Positions 39,201 through 48,287 of a DNA stretch of 64,000 nucleotides are shown piece by piece (position 1 is the first letter of the stretch; each line of letters starts with the position of its first letter). Below the pieces are notes generated by a model that was given only the letters and a program-made list of their open reading frames with translations, ran no database searches and had not been told where the DNA came from. Origin of the DNA: Monarcha castaneiventris obscurior (lineage: Eukaryota; Chordata; Aves; Passeriformes; Monarchidae); the NCBI GenBank assembly GCA_026261815.1, contig JAMPIT010000174.1:14136001-14200000 (forward strand), given 5' to 3'. A program made the position numbers and the translations under genes.

Positions 39201-41136
39201 AAAACCACTATTTAACTCCAGGAAAATATTCCATGAAGCTGGTGGTTGCAGCAATGTGGGCCCTCCCCAGGGCTGCTGGACCTACCACTACTCTTTCAAG
39301 GTTTTGTTTATCATCCCACACAAAAAGGACACTCCCCAGTGTGCACTGGATTCCCTTCCTGATCCCACACATTCTCCAGCAGCTGTTCCAAGCGTGGAGC
39401 CCCTGGAGAAGCGTGGAGCACGTGTCTGCTGGGTACAGCAACACACCCGAAGCTGCAGTGAAGAGGTGGCTCGCCGCTCCTCTCGGCTTGGTTTTCTTGG
39501 CAAAGCCACTTTTCTGCCCCTTGCCTGCCCACACAAAGCCTCACCCCAGCACAGGCAGCAGGCCCTGGTGCACATGTCCACTGGGACACCTGCAGATCCA
39601 CACAAGGATGCTCCATCATTGTCTGTGCCAAGAAACTGCTTTTAATTAATCAGGACTTCAATTATGGACAGTTCTCATCCCTGTACCCTGGTCCTGGTTA
39701 GCTTCAGCTCTACAGAGTCACATCTGTACAGGTACCAATGAGCATGAATTTCCATGTATTCATGTTTTCTTTCAGCCATGTTACCACCTGGAAATCTCAA
39801 TTAATTTTTTCCCCCTCTGTTAAAGAAGTGTCTACTCCTCACAGATGTTAGGGGAAAAAAAAAGAAGATAAAAATATGATCCAATTCCCTCTTCCCTCCA
39901 AAAATATCAGAAAGGAAAAAGATGTAAGCCAGGGCTCAAAATCAACAACATTATCTCATGGTTTTCCTTATACTTCATATTTGTTTGGTTTTTTTAATGA
40001 GGTGCTGGTTGTAGAGGCGATGGCTAAATGTTGGAGAAATGTTAGATCAGAGCATCTGATTTCCAGCTCTCAACGTACTTACAGGGTTTTTTTCAGATTG
40101 AAATCATCTCTCAAGGAACACACAGACATGATACAAGGCCAGTGCTCTGCAAACCAGCTCGGATCGATGGCAATCAGAAGATTTCAAGATCTCCTATCTC
40201 CTCTCCATCTGGGAGGAGGGAGAGGCACCAAAGGTTCAAATTCCAGGTCAGGACTGCAGATGCCACGTCCTCAATTCATCTCTGCTGTCAAAACCATCAG
40301 CCAAATGCCCCACAGTTGCTCATGGAGAAACAGCTTCTGTGTGTCGAGCTTGAAATGCTTTCGGAGAGAAACACGGAGGAGCCTGAAAATCAATTAATTA
40401 TACAAATATTAGTGACTTCCTAAATGTGCTCAGTGCCGAGAGCTCCCATGCACCTCTGGCCCTCTGCACCACAGTCCTGGGGCACTACGTTCGCTGGGAG
40501 ATAAAAAGAGTAATTAAAATCAGGCTAGAAAAGCAACATTTTAATTTTTTCTCTTTCTGCTTGTTTTTAGACAGGACTTTTTCAAAGCCAGTTGCACAAA
40601 AAGCAATCTTTGAATTAACAGGCAATTACTTAATTAGGTACTTAGCTGCAAATTACATGAAGCAAAGTGCCTGTTTTATCTATTTGGAAATGTAAACTGG
40701 GCCCTGTGCTATCCCTAACACAGATTTTCTCTCCTTTCTGGGGAAAACTTTTCTCTCATGTACAGCAAGAGACTCATCTGAATTCTGGCTTTAGTCATTA
40801 GGGAAAAGGGACTTCAGAAGTGCAAAAAGCACCTTCAGGAAGAAAAATTAACTGGCAAGACACTGGAAATCAGACTTGTTACAGACACGGTAGATTCCAG
40901 TGATTTATATATTAAATGCATAAGAAAAAAATGGGATGCTTTGCAAATCAGTGATGGAAAAGGGTTGATTCGAGCAAATAGTCTGTGACAATCCTGGCTG
41001 TTGAGTACTGCACAGCTTCCTAGAGTTGTGCTGAACCCATCACCACCTGCTCCAAACAGGATTATATTTTTCCTGAAGCATGCTCAAAACCAAATTCTGG
41101 GTAAAAAAAGTCACCAGTTTATGCACCCATAAACTG

Positions 41137-41182
41137 TGATTAGGGGAAACGGCCTTAAACTGAGACAGGGGAGATTCAGATT
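41137..41182 (+). repeat. Left part of CR1 split by the provirus
   Basis: The sequence 'attaggggaaacggccttaa' and 'actgagacaggggagattca' is CR1 3' region. It continues, after the provirus, at 51884 with 'agattagatattaatgaaat'. Removing the provirus and one copy of the target duplication gives a continuous CR1. Confidence 0.9.
41178..41182 (+). repeat. Target-site duplication AGATT (left copy)
   Basis: AGATT directly precedes the TG of the 5' LTR. The same five bases follow the CA of the 3' LTR at 51884-51888. Confidence 0.88.
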
Positions 41183-41803
41183 TGTGATAAATGAGTGAAT
41201 GATAAATGTTGTCTTTCACATATAGGATTTTTACATTTATAAGTGATGATGTACTATGTGGAAATAGTGTTAAGGCAAATGTAGTAAAGTGGAAACGAGA
41301 TTAAGGTAAATTGTAACTTCGAAATAGTTATAATATGTTAAGAAATGTATTAATAAGCACATGGTAATAAATGTCTTTTGAGTTGAGAAACTACAGAGCC
41401 AGGAACCAAGACATCTTAGAGAAACAAAGAAGATAAACCGCATGCATCCCAGGAAGATGGTTATCTCATCAAATCACACCTCCCAAGGAAACTGTCAGCT
41501 ACAAACTAGGCTGGAGACTGGGGAGGCACCGGAGAGAGGGTGCCTGCCTTCAGCTCTGAAGTGACCCAGAGGACCGAATCAGGACTGGAGAAGGAGGATA
41601 GTTGAATGAAGTGTAAATTACTTTCCGGGCTTAATGAATATGTAACAGTTTAAGAGAGTACTTAAGTCCACAGTAAAATGAATGGAGGGTGCCTCTGGCA
41701 ATATTGCCAAGTGCCCCAGCGCTGTGATATGCCCTTGTTCTACTAATAAATGCTCAATATTATATTGCTAAAAAAATTTAGCTCTTGAATTCACTTTTTT
41801 CCA
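41183..41803 (+). repeat. 5' LTR of the provirus
   Basis: This 621-bp LTR begins TGTGATAAATG and ends CCA directly at the primer binding site. It contains a TATA-like TACTTAAG at 41659-41666 and AATAAA at 41745-41750, so U3, R and U5 are in + orientation. By eye it differs from the 3' LTR by about 14 substitutions and three single-base length changes. Confidence 0.95.
41659..41666 (+). promoter_or_regulatory. TATA-like box of the 5' LTR
   Basis: TACTTAAG lies about 80 bases before the LTR AATAAA. This is the usual spacing of a retroviral core promoter. Confidence 0.5.
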
Positions 41804-41821
41804 TGGTGACCCCGACGTGAT
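41804..41821 (+). other. Primer binding site, tRNA-Trp type
   Basis: TGGTGACCCCGACGTGAT starts with the TGG that pairs with tRNA CCA ends. It is the 18-base form known as the tRNA-Trp site of avian sarcoma-leukosis viruses. It follows the 5' LTR without a gap. Confidence 0.88.
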
Positions 41822-42667
41822 AATCTCCGCTGATGCCTGCTTTCTTGTTGGGAAAGAGGGACGCCTCTAACAGCATTCTGTAGCCCGGGAGGACAGCGGG
41901 CACCAGCAGGCAGTAATTGGAAACACGTCCTAAATCGTGGAGCAAGGCAAAAAAATCTTTTTTTTTCTCTTTTTTTTTTTTTTTCTTTCCTTTTTGAGCT
42001 CAGCTCCCTTGAGGAGAACCGCGGTACATCGCCCATAATTCTTGTACATACAAAGACCCAAACAAGAGAGGACTCTGGTAAGTCTTGTGTGGGGGGTGTG
42101 AAGGGGGATTGAATGGTGTGTGCATGAGACGAGGAGCGGACAGATCCTCGAAGTGAGTGTGGAGCTCTTTTAACTGTGTTTTCATTGTCTCACGAGAGAA
42201 ACGACCAGTGACCCAGCAAAGCAAAAGAAACATGCTGAATGATCCCCTGAAATGATTCCTTAGGAGTTGAACGCCTTGGTAGAATCCTCAAACAGGAATT
42301 AGGAGTTGAATGCCTTGGTAGGAATTCTAGGAGTGGGATTCCTTGGTAAAGGAGCGATTTCCTGGACAGTCCATTGGGAAATCGGATTAAAAATTACCTG
42401 AACAGAGGGATTTTAGCTTTGTACTGCAGATTTATTGGAAGTTCAGTTTTTGAGTTCAGTTCCATTCATTTGGCCTGGCAGTATAACATTTATTGGTGGT
42501 TTTATTATTAGTAAACCAGTGTTATTGGCGGTTCGATTCTGTTTGGTTTGGGTTCAGCTTGTGGAATAAGTTGGTTTTCTTTGTAGTTCAGTCCTCTTAT
42601 CCGAGGGAGAGAAAACTGTTTAGGAAGGGAAACACAGGATTAATAAAGGTGTATAAGACGTAGAGTA
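41822..42667 (+). other. Proviral 5' leader
   Basis: This is an 850-bp untranslated leader between PBS and gag. It contains a pyrimidine-rich tract (about 41957-41995, mostly T) and a set of three imperfect direct repeats at 42260-42352. It presumably held the packaging signal and major splice donor, but I cannot pinpoint either. Confidence 0.7.
42260..42352 (+). repeat. Imperfect direct repeats in the proviral leader
   Basis: Three copies share TAGGAGT-x(5-6)-CCTTGGTA: about 42260-42284, 42299-42322 and 42327-42352. The first two are nearly identical (TTAGGAGTTGAAYGCCTTGGT). Confidence 0.8.
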
Positions 42668-44177
42668 ATGGGTGGGAAGTTAAACAACATGGGACAAAAA
42701 GCAAGTTAGACAAATCCCAAGAGAAACAAAAAGGTGTTGGATGATATACCACCAGATAGCCCACTGGGGGTCATGATAAAGTACTGAGATTAATCTAGTA
42801 TTACTAAGGGAAAAGATAAAGTTAAAATGATAAACTTCTGTATGATGGTACAGGCAGAAAGAAAAATTAGATCTGATAATCTACGTTGGCCGAAAAATGG
42901 TTCATGTGAGGGTTGGATGTGCCAAGCATTAAATGTGTATGTTAATGGAAAGAAGCCTTATAATCTGGAAGAATGTGAATATGTGGCATGTTGGAGGGGA
43001 TCAGAGGTAAAACCCACAACGATTCTAAAAGTAGAGGAGGATAAAACAAAGCTGGGGGGAAGTAATTGGGATCCTTTAGAACATCTACCTTCAACTTATA
43101 ATCCCACTCCTGGGGAAGCTCCTCCACCAGTGGGACCTCTGCCACAGGGAGAGGAAGCCCCACATAGGGTAGATACCTCAGCCATGCCACTGAGTTACAC
43201 GCTCAAGAATAATAGAAGAAAAAGGAGAGGAAATGTTATTTTCTTTAAGAGGGGTTCCTCTGGGGGGTGCACAGGGAGGAATTGGGTTTGTAAATGTTCC
43301 CTTAAACTCTACAGAGGTAAAAAGTTCTTAAAAAGAGATGAAAGCATTGTTAGAAGACCCCTTGGGTTTGGCAGAACAGTTAGACCAATTTCTAAAGCCA
43401 AGCATATACACATGGGGAGAGATGCAGACCATTATGAGTATATTATTCACCCCAGAAGACCGACAAATTATTAGAATAGCAGGAATGAGAATATGGGAAA
43501 GGGAAAATCAACAAGGAGTCCCCGCTGATCAGAAAATGCCTCTTCAGAGTCCCCAGTGGGACCAGAATCAACCTCAAGGTAGAAAAAATAGGGTTGATTT
43601 TTGAAACCTAATCTTAAGAGGAATAAAAGAGGCAGCCCAAACAGGACAAAATGCAGCTTGGGCATTCGATAGCCGACAAGAAAAAGATGAAACACCCACA
43701 GAATGGTTAGAGAGACTTAGAAAAACAATGCAGGAATTTTCTGGTGTCAACCCCTCTGGCCCAGTGGAACAGGCGGTACTTAAAGTAAATTTTGTTACTC
43801 ATTCCTGGCCACGTATTTGAAAGAAGTTAGAAAAATTAGAAGATTGGCAAGACAGGGGTTTAGAGGAATTATTTAAGGAAGCTCAGAAGGTGAATGTCCG
43901 GAGAGATGAAGAAAAAGCAAAAGCCAAAGCAAGAATCATGATTGCTGCTATGAAGGAGGCAGAATCCACAAACAAAGAGGAGGGAACCCAGAAAGGAAAG
44001 GGGTCAGGACGGTGTTCGGAAAAGCAGTCAGGGACCCCTGGGGAAACAACAACAGGGAAATCAGAAAGACGATTGGGAAAGTTTAAGTGTCATTACTGCG
44101 GCGCTCCTGGGCACTTAGGGAGGAATTGCCCAAAGCGTGCCAAAGACGTGAAAGCCTTTGAAGGGGAGATGGCATAG
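42668..44177 (+). pseudogene. gag: gag pseudogene (matrix, capsid, nucleocapsid)
   Basis: The likely start ATG at 42668 gives Met-Gly, the form that is myristoylated in retroviral Gag. Stops follow early (42707 and around 42787-42795). The frame then reopens as a matrix-like domain (42827 on; RWPKNGS, WMCQALNVYV, LEECEYVACW). A Pro-rich linker precedes capsid. Near 43195 the frame shifts by one, and capsid continues (PLGLAEQLDQF, PEDRQIIRIAGM, then TPTEWLERLRKTMQEF as the major-homology-like segment). Two more stops lie at about 43602 and 43818. The nucleocapsid has one CCHC knuckle, and gag ends with UAG at 44175. Gag normally forms the virion core; this copy cannot make a complete one. Confidence 0.9.
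44088..44129 (+). other. gag: Nucleocapsid CCHC zinc knuckle
   Basis: The peptide CHYCGAPGHLGRNC fits C-x2-C-x4-H-x4-C exactly, with all four zinc ligands kept. There is a single knuckle, as in gammaretroviruses; alpha- and betaretroviruses usually have two. Confidence 0.93.
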
Positions 44178-44204
44178 GGGTGTCAGGGGCTTTTTATACG
44201 GGGG
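44175..44204 (+). promoter_or_regulatory. In-frame gag UAG, candidate readthrough site
   Basis: Gag ends in UAG, and the same frame continues without another stop straight into protease. The following bases (GGGTGTCAGGGG) are G-rich and resemble the gammaretroviral suppression context. No gag-pol frameshift is needed. Structure downstream was not modelled. Confidence 0.75.
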
Positions 44205-44516
44205 ATGGAACACCAAATTGAGCCCTTGATAAAATTAAAAATAGGACCCCAGGAAGAAGAAATGCAATTTTTAGTAGATACCGGAGCAGATAGAACATGT
44301 ATATTAAAAGTTCCTGAGGGGTGTTGTATAAGTAAAAAGTTTATTAGTGTGATAGGGGCAAAAGGGGAAGCGTTTAAGGTACCCTTAATCAAAAATATAC
44401 ATGTAGAAGGCCCTAATCGATTCGCAGCTGGAGACTTACTGTTAGTCCCAGGTGCCAGATGGAATTTGTTGGGATGGGATTTGCAATTATTATTAGGTAT
44501 AGGTGTACAGGTATAG
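44178..44516 (+). pseudogene. pro: Retroviral protease region of pol
   Basis: The frame is open from the gag UAG to a stop at 44514. It contains the aspartic-protease active site (FLVDTGADRTCI, catalytic D-T-G) and the C-terminal flap-to-helix segment (WNLLGWDLQ, corresponding to the LLGRD motif with Arg replaced by Trp). The catalytic triad is intact, but the frame ends by a shift before RT. The domain is about 100 residues, normal for the family. It would cleave Gag and Gag-Pol in virions. Confidence 0.9.
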
Positions 44517-45912
44517 GTGTAGAGGAAGGACAAATGAGAGCAAAGATTTTAACTTTAACTAACGAAGACGAGAATAAAATTGAACCTGAAGTGTGGGCAT
44601 CCGAAAATAATCGAGGAAAGATAGACATGAAGCCAATAGAAATAAGCATAGAAAATCCATCACACCCCATAAGGGTCAGGCAATATGCAATACCTAAAGA
44701 AGGAAGGATGGGATTAAAAGTGGTAGTTGACAAATTGCTGCGAGAAGGAACTTTAGAAACCTGCATGTCACCTCACAATACCCCGATATTGCTGGTAAAA
44801 AAGGCTGATGGAACATACAGGCTAGTCCAGGATCTAAGAGAGGTTAACAAAAGGACACATACACAGTTTCCTGTAGTTTCCAACCCATATACCCTCCTGA
44901 GCCATATCCCTCTCTGTCACACATGATACAGTGTGATAGATTTAAAAGATGCATTTTGGGCTTGCCCGTTAGCAGAAAGTAGCAGGGACTTCTTTGCATT
45001 TGAATGGGAAGATCCTGAGACAAGAAGAAAGCAACAATTACGGTGGACTCGATTGCCCCAGGGATTTACAGAATCTCCAAATCTGTTTGGGCAAGCTTTA
45101 GAGGCTCTTCTTATGTCTTTTGAATGAAGAGGTACTTATCTTATAGTAGGCGATATATTATATATATGTAGGCGATTTATTAATATAGACGAGGAAACAG
45201 TTCAGAATACCACTAGTAATCTGTTAAATTTTCTTGGGAAAAAAGGGCTACAGGTTTCAAAGAAAAAGCTACAGTTTGTAGAATAAGAAGTAAAATATTC
45301 AAGACGTTGGCCAAGCCGGGGAAGTAAAAAGTTAGATCCTGAAAGGGTGCAAGGTATATTATCCCTCCCTCCACCACAAACCAAAAAGGAAGTTAGGAAG
45401 CTCTTAGGATTACTGGGGTACTGTAGGCAGTGGATTGATGAATATAGCAAAGTGGTAAAAATTTTGTATGAAAAGCTGATCAGCAAAACTAATATCTGGT
45501 GGACACAGGAAGATGATCAAAAGCTAGAAATAGTAAAAGGGAAGCTGATAGAAGCTCTAGTCGTAAGTTTACCAGATGTAACCAGATGCTTTCAGCTGTT
45601 TGCTGATTCAAATGAAGGGGTAGGCAATGGGGTACTGACATAGGAATGGGGAGGATCAAAGAAGCCTGTAGTGTTTCTGTCTAAATTATTAGATCCCGTG
45701 GGCAGGGGGTGGCCAGTCTGTGTACAAGCTATATCGGCTGTAGCACTGTTAGCAGAAGAAGCTCAGAAGCTCACGTTTAGCAGAACCGTAGCAGTACATA
45801 CTCCACATGCCATACAATCAGTATTAAACCACAAAGCTGAGAAGTGGCTCACAGATTCGAGGATGCTAAAGTATGAAACTACACTCCTGGAAACTCCAAA
45901 TTTAACCATCTC
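44517..45912 (+). pseudogene. pol: Reverse transcriptase region of pol, left of nested LTR
   Basis: One frame (shifted by two relative to protease) runs from about 44459 to the nested LTR, broken by stops at 44924, 45125, about 45283 and 45641. RT landmarks in order are SPHNTPILLVKK, YRLVQDLREVNKR, VIDLKDAFW, FAFEWEDPE, WTRLPQGFTESP, the degraded active site at 45143-45154, then LPPPQTKKEVRKLLGL and the connection domain (KPVVFLSKLLDPVGRGWP). These are of gammaretroviral type. In the active site the expected Tyr-x-Asp-Asp reads Ile-Val-Gly-Asp, so a catalytic Asp is lost. The last coding part ends at the 6-bp duplication at 45907. Confidence 0.92.
45907..45912 (+). repeat. Target-site duplication CATCTC (left copy) of nested solo LTR
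   Basis: CATCTC stands directly before the TG of the nested LTR and is repeated at 46515-46520 after its CA. Confidence 0.88.
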
Positions 45913-46514
45913 TGTTGAAGTCCATGTGGCAGTGGCCACTGCAGAAGAGCATTCAGAGGACTGGTGGACTGGCCCCCAGAACACAGAGGTCTGATTCTCA
46001 CACCGCGGTTATGGCAAGTTCCCATGTTCCTAGTGGTTCTTAGTTTACATGTTTTAAGTTTATTGGTTTAGGAACGCTCCACCCAGTTTTATGTATAAGC
46101 TCATGTTTACGTATTTCCCCTAGTTGCTTATGTACTAGCTCTGGAAAGTTCTCCCTTCTTCGACGTCCCATTGGTCTACTCATGTAATTCCCTCCCTTAA
46201 GTTATCCCTATTGGATATTCCTCTGTTGTCTCCTCCTCCTCAGTTGATCCCCATTGGTTGTGTGCCTTTGTTCCACCCCTGCATAAAATGCTGTGCTCTC
46301 CCCTTTTTCCTGGTCTTTTATCCGTGGAGCCTTTATCTGCTATAAACGAGCTGGAACCCATAGAAAAGACCCCTGTCTCATCCTTTGCCTCTGCCGATGC
46401 TTTTACATCACCTTTGTTTGGGGCTCGCTCCTTGTGAAGGAGCCGGCTTTCCCTGCCTGCTGGGGATGTCTGCAGCTGGACACTGTGCTGCCTTGGGCAG
46501 CCCCAGCAGTGTCA
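45913..46514 (+). mobile_element. Solo LTR of a second ERV, nested in pol
   Basis: This 602-bp insertion begins TGTTGAAG and ends GTGTCA, with 6-bp duplications on each side. It interrupts pol between RT and RNase H, and the pol frame on the left continues on the right once LTR plus one duplication (608 bp) are removed. Inside are three ATTGG boxes (46170, 46210, 46253), a TATA-like CATAAAA at 46282-46288 and a possible poly(A) signal TATAAA at 46341. These suggest + orientation, though TG...CA is symmetric. It shows no similarity by eye to the host provirus LTR, so it is a different family. A solo LTR forms by recombination between two LTRs of one provirus. Confidence 0.88.
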
Positions 46515-46520
46515 CATCTC
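46515..46520 (+). repeat. Target-site duplication CATCTC (right copy)
   Basis: It matches the copy at 45907-45912 exactly. Confidence 0.88.
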
Positions 46521-47218
46521 CACCCGTAGCCGTGTGAGTCCTGCCCAGTTTTTGTATGGGGAACCAGAAGGGAATGTTATTCAGGATTGCTTAGAACTAA
46601 TAGATTATGAAACTAAAATACAGGAAGACCTAATGGAATGTGAACTACAGGATGGAGAAAAGTTATTTATTGATGGGTCTTCCCAGTGCCAGCCAGGGCA
46701 GTGAATGTCTGGGTATGCAATGGGAGATGGGAGAACTGTGGGACTTAAGGGAAAATTGCCTAGTCACTTGTCAGCCCAATCTTGTGTACTGGGTGCCCTT
46801 AATAGAGCCTTGAAGTTATTAGAAGGAAAAGTAGGGACAATCTTTACAGATTCAAAATACACACATGGAATAGTACACAAAAATCTGGGAAGAAAGAGGG
46901 TTATTAAATTCAAGAGGAAATGGGCGGATTCATGATGGACTTATTTTGGAAATCTTAGAAGCGTTAAGATTGCCTAAAGAAATAGCTGTGGTACATACTA
47001 AAGGACACCAAAAGGGGAGGACCCTAGAGATAAGAGGGAATAATTTAGCAGATCAAGAGGCTAGGGATGCAGCAGAAAATGGAAGTGAAAAAGTTATGTT
47101 AATCCTAGCTCCAAGCAAAGAACAACCAGAAATCCCAAAATTTAGCAAAGCCGAGGAAAAAGAACTTTGTAAGACTAGGGAGGGAGCAAGACCAGTCTTG
47201 GAATTGGAAACTCCCTGA
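46521..47218 (+). pseudogene. pol: RNase H region of pol, right of nested LTR
   Basis: The frame resumes with QFLYGEPEGN and reaches the first RNase H strand LFIDGSS at 46663 (catalytic Asp present). A stop lies at 46702, then the domain continues (LSAQSCVLGALNRAL, then IFTDSKYTHGIVH with catalytic Asp-Ser). A shift near 46935 follows, then VVHTKGHQKG and NNLADQEARDAA (last catalytic Asp region) in a second frame. RNase H degrades the RNA strand during reverse transcription. The catalytic Glu position falls in AQSCVLGAL, where Glu is replaced. Confidence 0.88.
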
Positions 47219-48276
47219 TGGGAGGCAGTTACTCAATAAGCCCGTAGCCAGAAAAATATTAGAAGATATGCATCCAAAAACTCATTGTGGAACTCAAGCC
47301 TTATGTGATCATTTTTTGAGGAATTATAGATGTATTGGGATTTTTGGATTAGCCAAACAAGTGACTAAAAATTGTATAACATGTCAGAAGATTAAAAAAG
47401 CATGAGAAAAAACACACCAGGAGAGCGTGAGTTAGCCCTGTGACCATTTCAAAGCATCCATGTAGACTTTACTGAACTTCCCCATATACAGAAATGGAAA
47501 TTTTTATTAGTAATAATAGACCATTTAACTCATCGAGTAGAAGCTGTCCCAGCTGTTAAGGCTACAGCCAACATAGTATGCTCTCTTGGAACAAATTATT
47601 CCCAGGTATGGAATGGTTAACAAAATAGATTCATATAGAGGAACACATTTTACATCAAAGGTGTTACAGCAAACCACACGGGCCCTGGGAGTGGAGTGGG
47701 ACTCACATACCCCATGGCACCTTCAAAGTTCAGGTCGGGTAGAACAAATGAATCAAACTCTAAAAAACACCTTAACCAAAATAATGATTGAAATACAGAT
47801 GTCCTGGATAAGGTGTTTACCTTTAGCCCTGTTAAGGGTCAGGACACAGCCCTGATCAGACCTGGGAGTGTCCTCCTATGAAATTAATGATGTTTGGGCT
47901 GCCCTTTTTGACCACTCAACATAAAACCACTACTTATGAGCAAGGGGAGGCAAGTGTTAAAAAATAAATCACCACAATTGCCCAAACACTGGAAAATTTG
48001 AGAGTGAGAGGAATGGTTCCTCAAACTGTACCCTTAGACTTTAAAATCCATAATATTTGCCTTGGGGAATGGGTAATGGTTAAAATGTGGAAGGAGCAGA
48101 CTCTGGCTCCACAACGGGAAGGTCTCTTTCAGGTGTTGCTGATGACCGAGGCAGCGATTCGAACCAAGGAGTGAGGGTGGATCCAAGCCAACAGAATCAA
48201 AGGACCCATGGAAGAACCTAAGGAGTGGACCCTAATATCTACTCTGGGTGATACAAAATTAACTCTTAAGAGCTGA
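47219..48276 (+). pseudogene. pol: Integrase region of pol
   Basis: The HHCC zinc module is readable at about 47269-47390 (MHPKTHCGTQALCDHF, then NCITCQK). The core has VDFTELP with the first catalytic Asp at 47465-47467. The second catalytic Asp position reads Tyr (47634-47636, SYRGTHF). The Glu of VEQMNQTLK at 47742-47744 is kept. A C-terminal SH3-like part (WVMVKMWKEQTLAP) and a tail ending at TGA 48274 close pol. At least three frame changes and several stops break it. Integrase joins viral DNA to the host genome; this copy could not. Confidence 0.9.
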
Positions 48277-48287
48277 TGGGGGGGTAA

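Larger units (their letters stand above)
27731..41136. other. Intergenic region between BEND7 and the provirus-split CR1
   Basis: This 13.4-kb block holds no gene I can support. It contains CR1 fragments on both strands (28353-28945, 31880-32312, 33222-33752, 33955-34182, 36092-36240). The rest is moderately GC-rich with many overlapping open frames on both strands. Those frames lack domains, repeats of codon pattern or splice logic. A noncoding transcript cannot be excluded from sequence. Confidence 0.6.

Noticed and set aside
39046..39649. Overlapping plus-strand frames of 199 and 169 codons
   Set aside because: Two different frames open over the same bases and three more on the minus strand show low stop density rather than coding.
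40540..40690. A possible exon after a pyrimidine tract and TTTTTAG
   Set aside because: An acceptor-like sequence is followed by an open frame, but there is no homology and no matching donor.
45671..45994. A 107-codon frame that looks like the end of RT
   Set aside because: Only the part up to 45912 is pol. The last ~27 codons are translated from the nested solo LTR.
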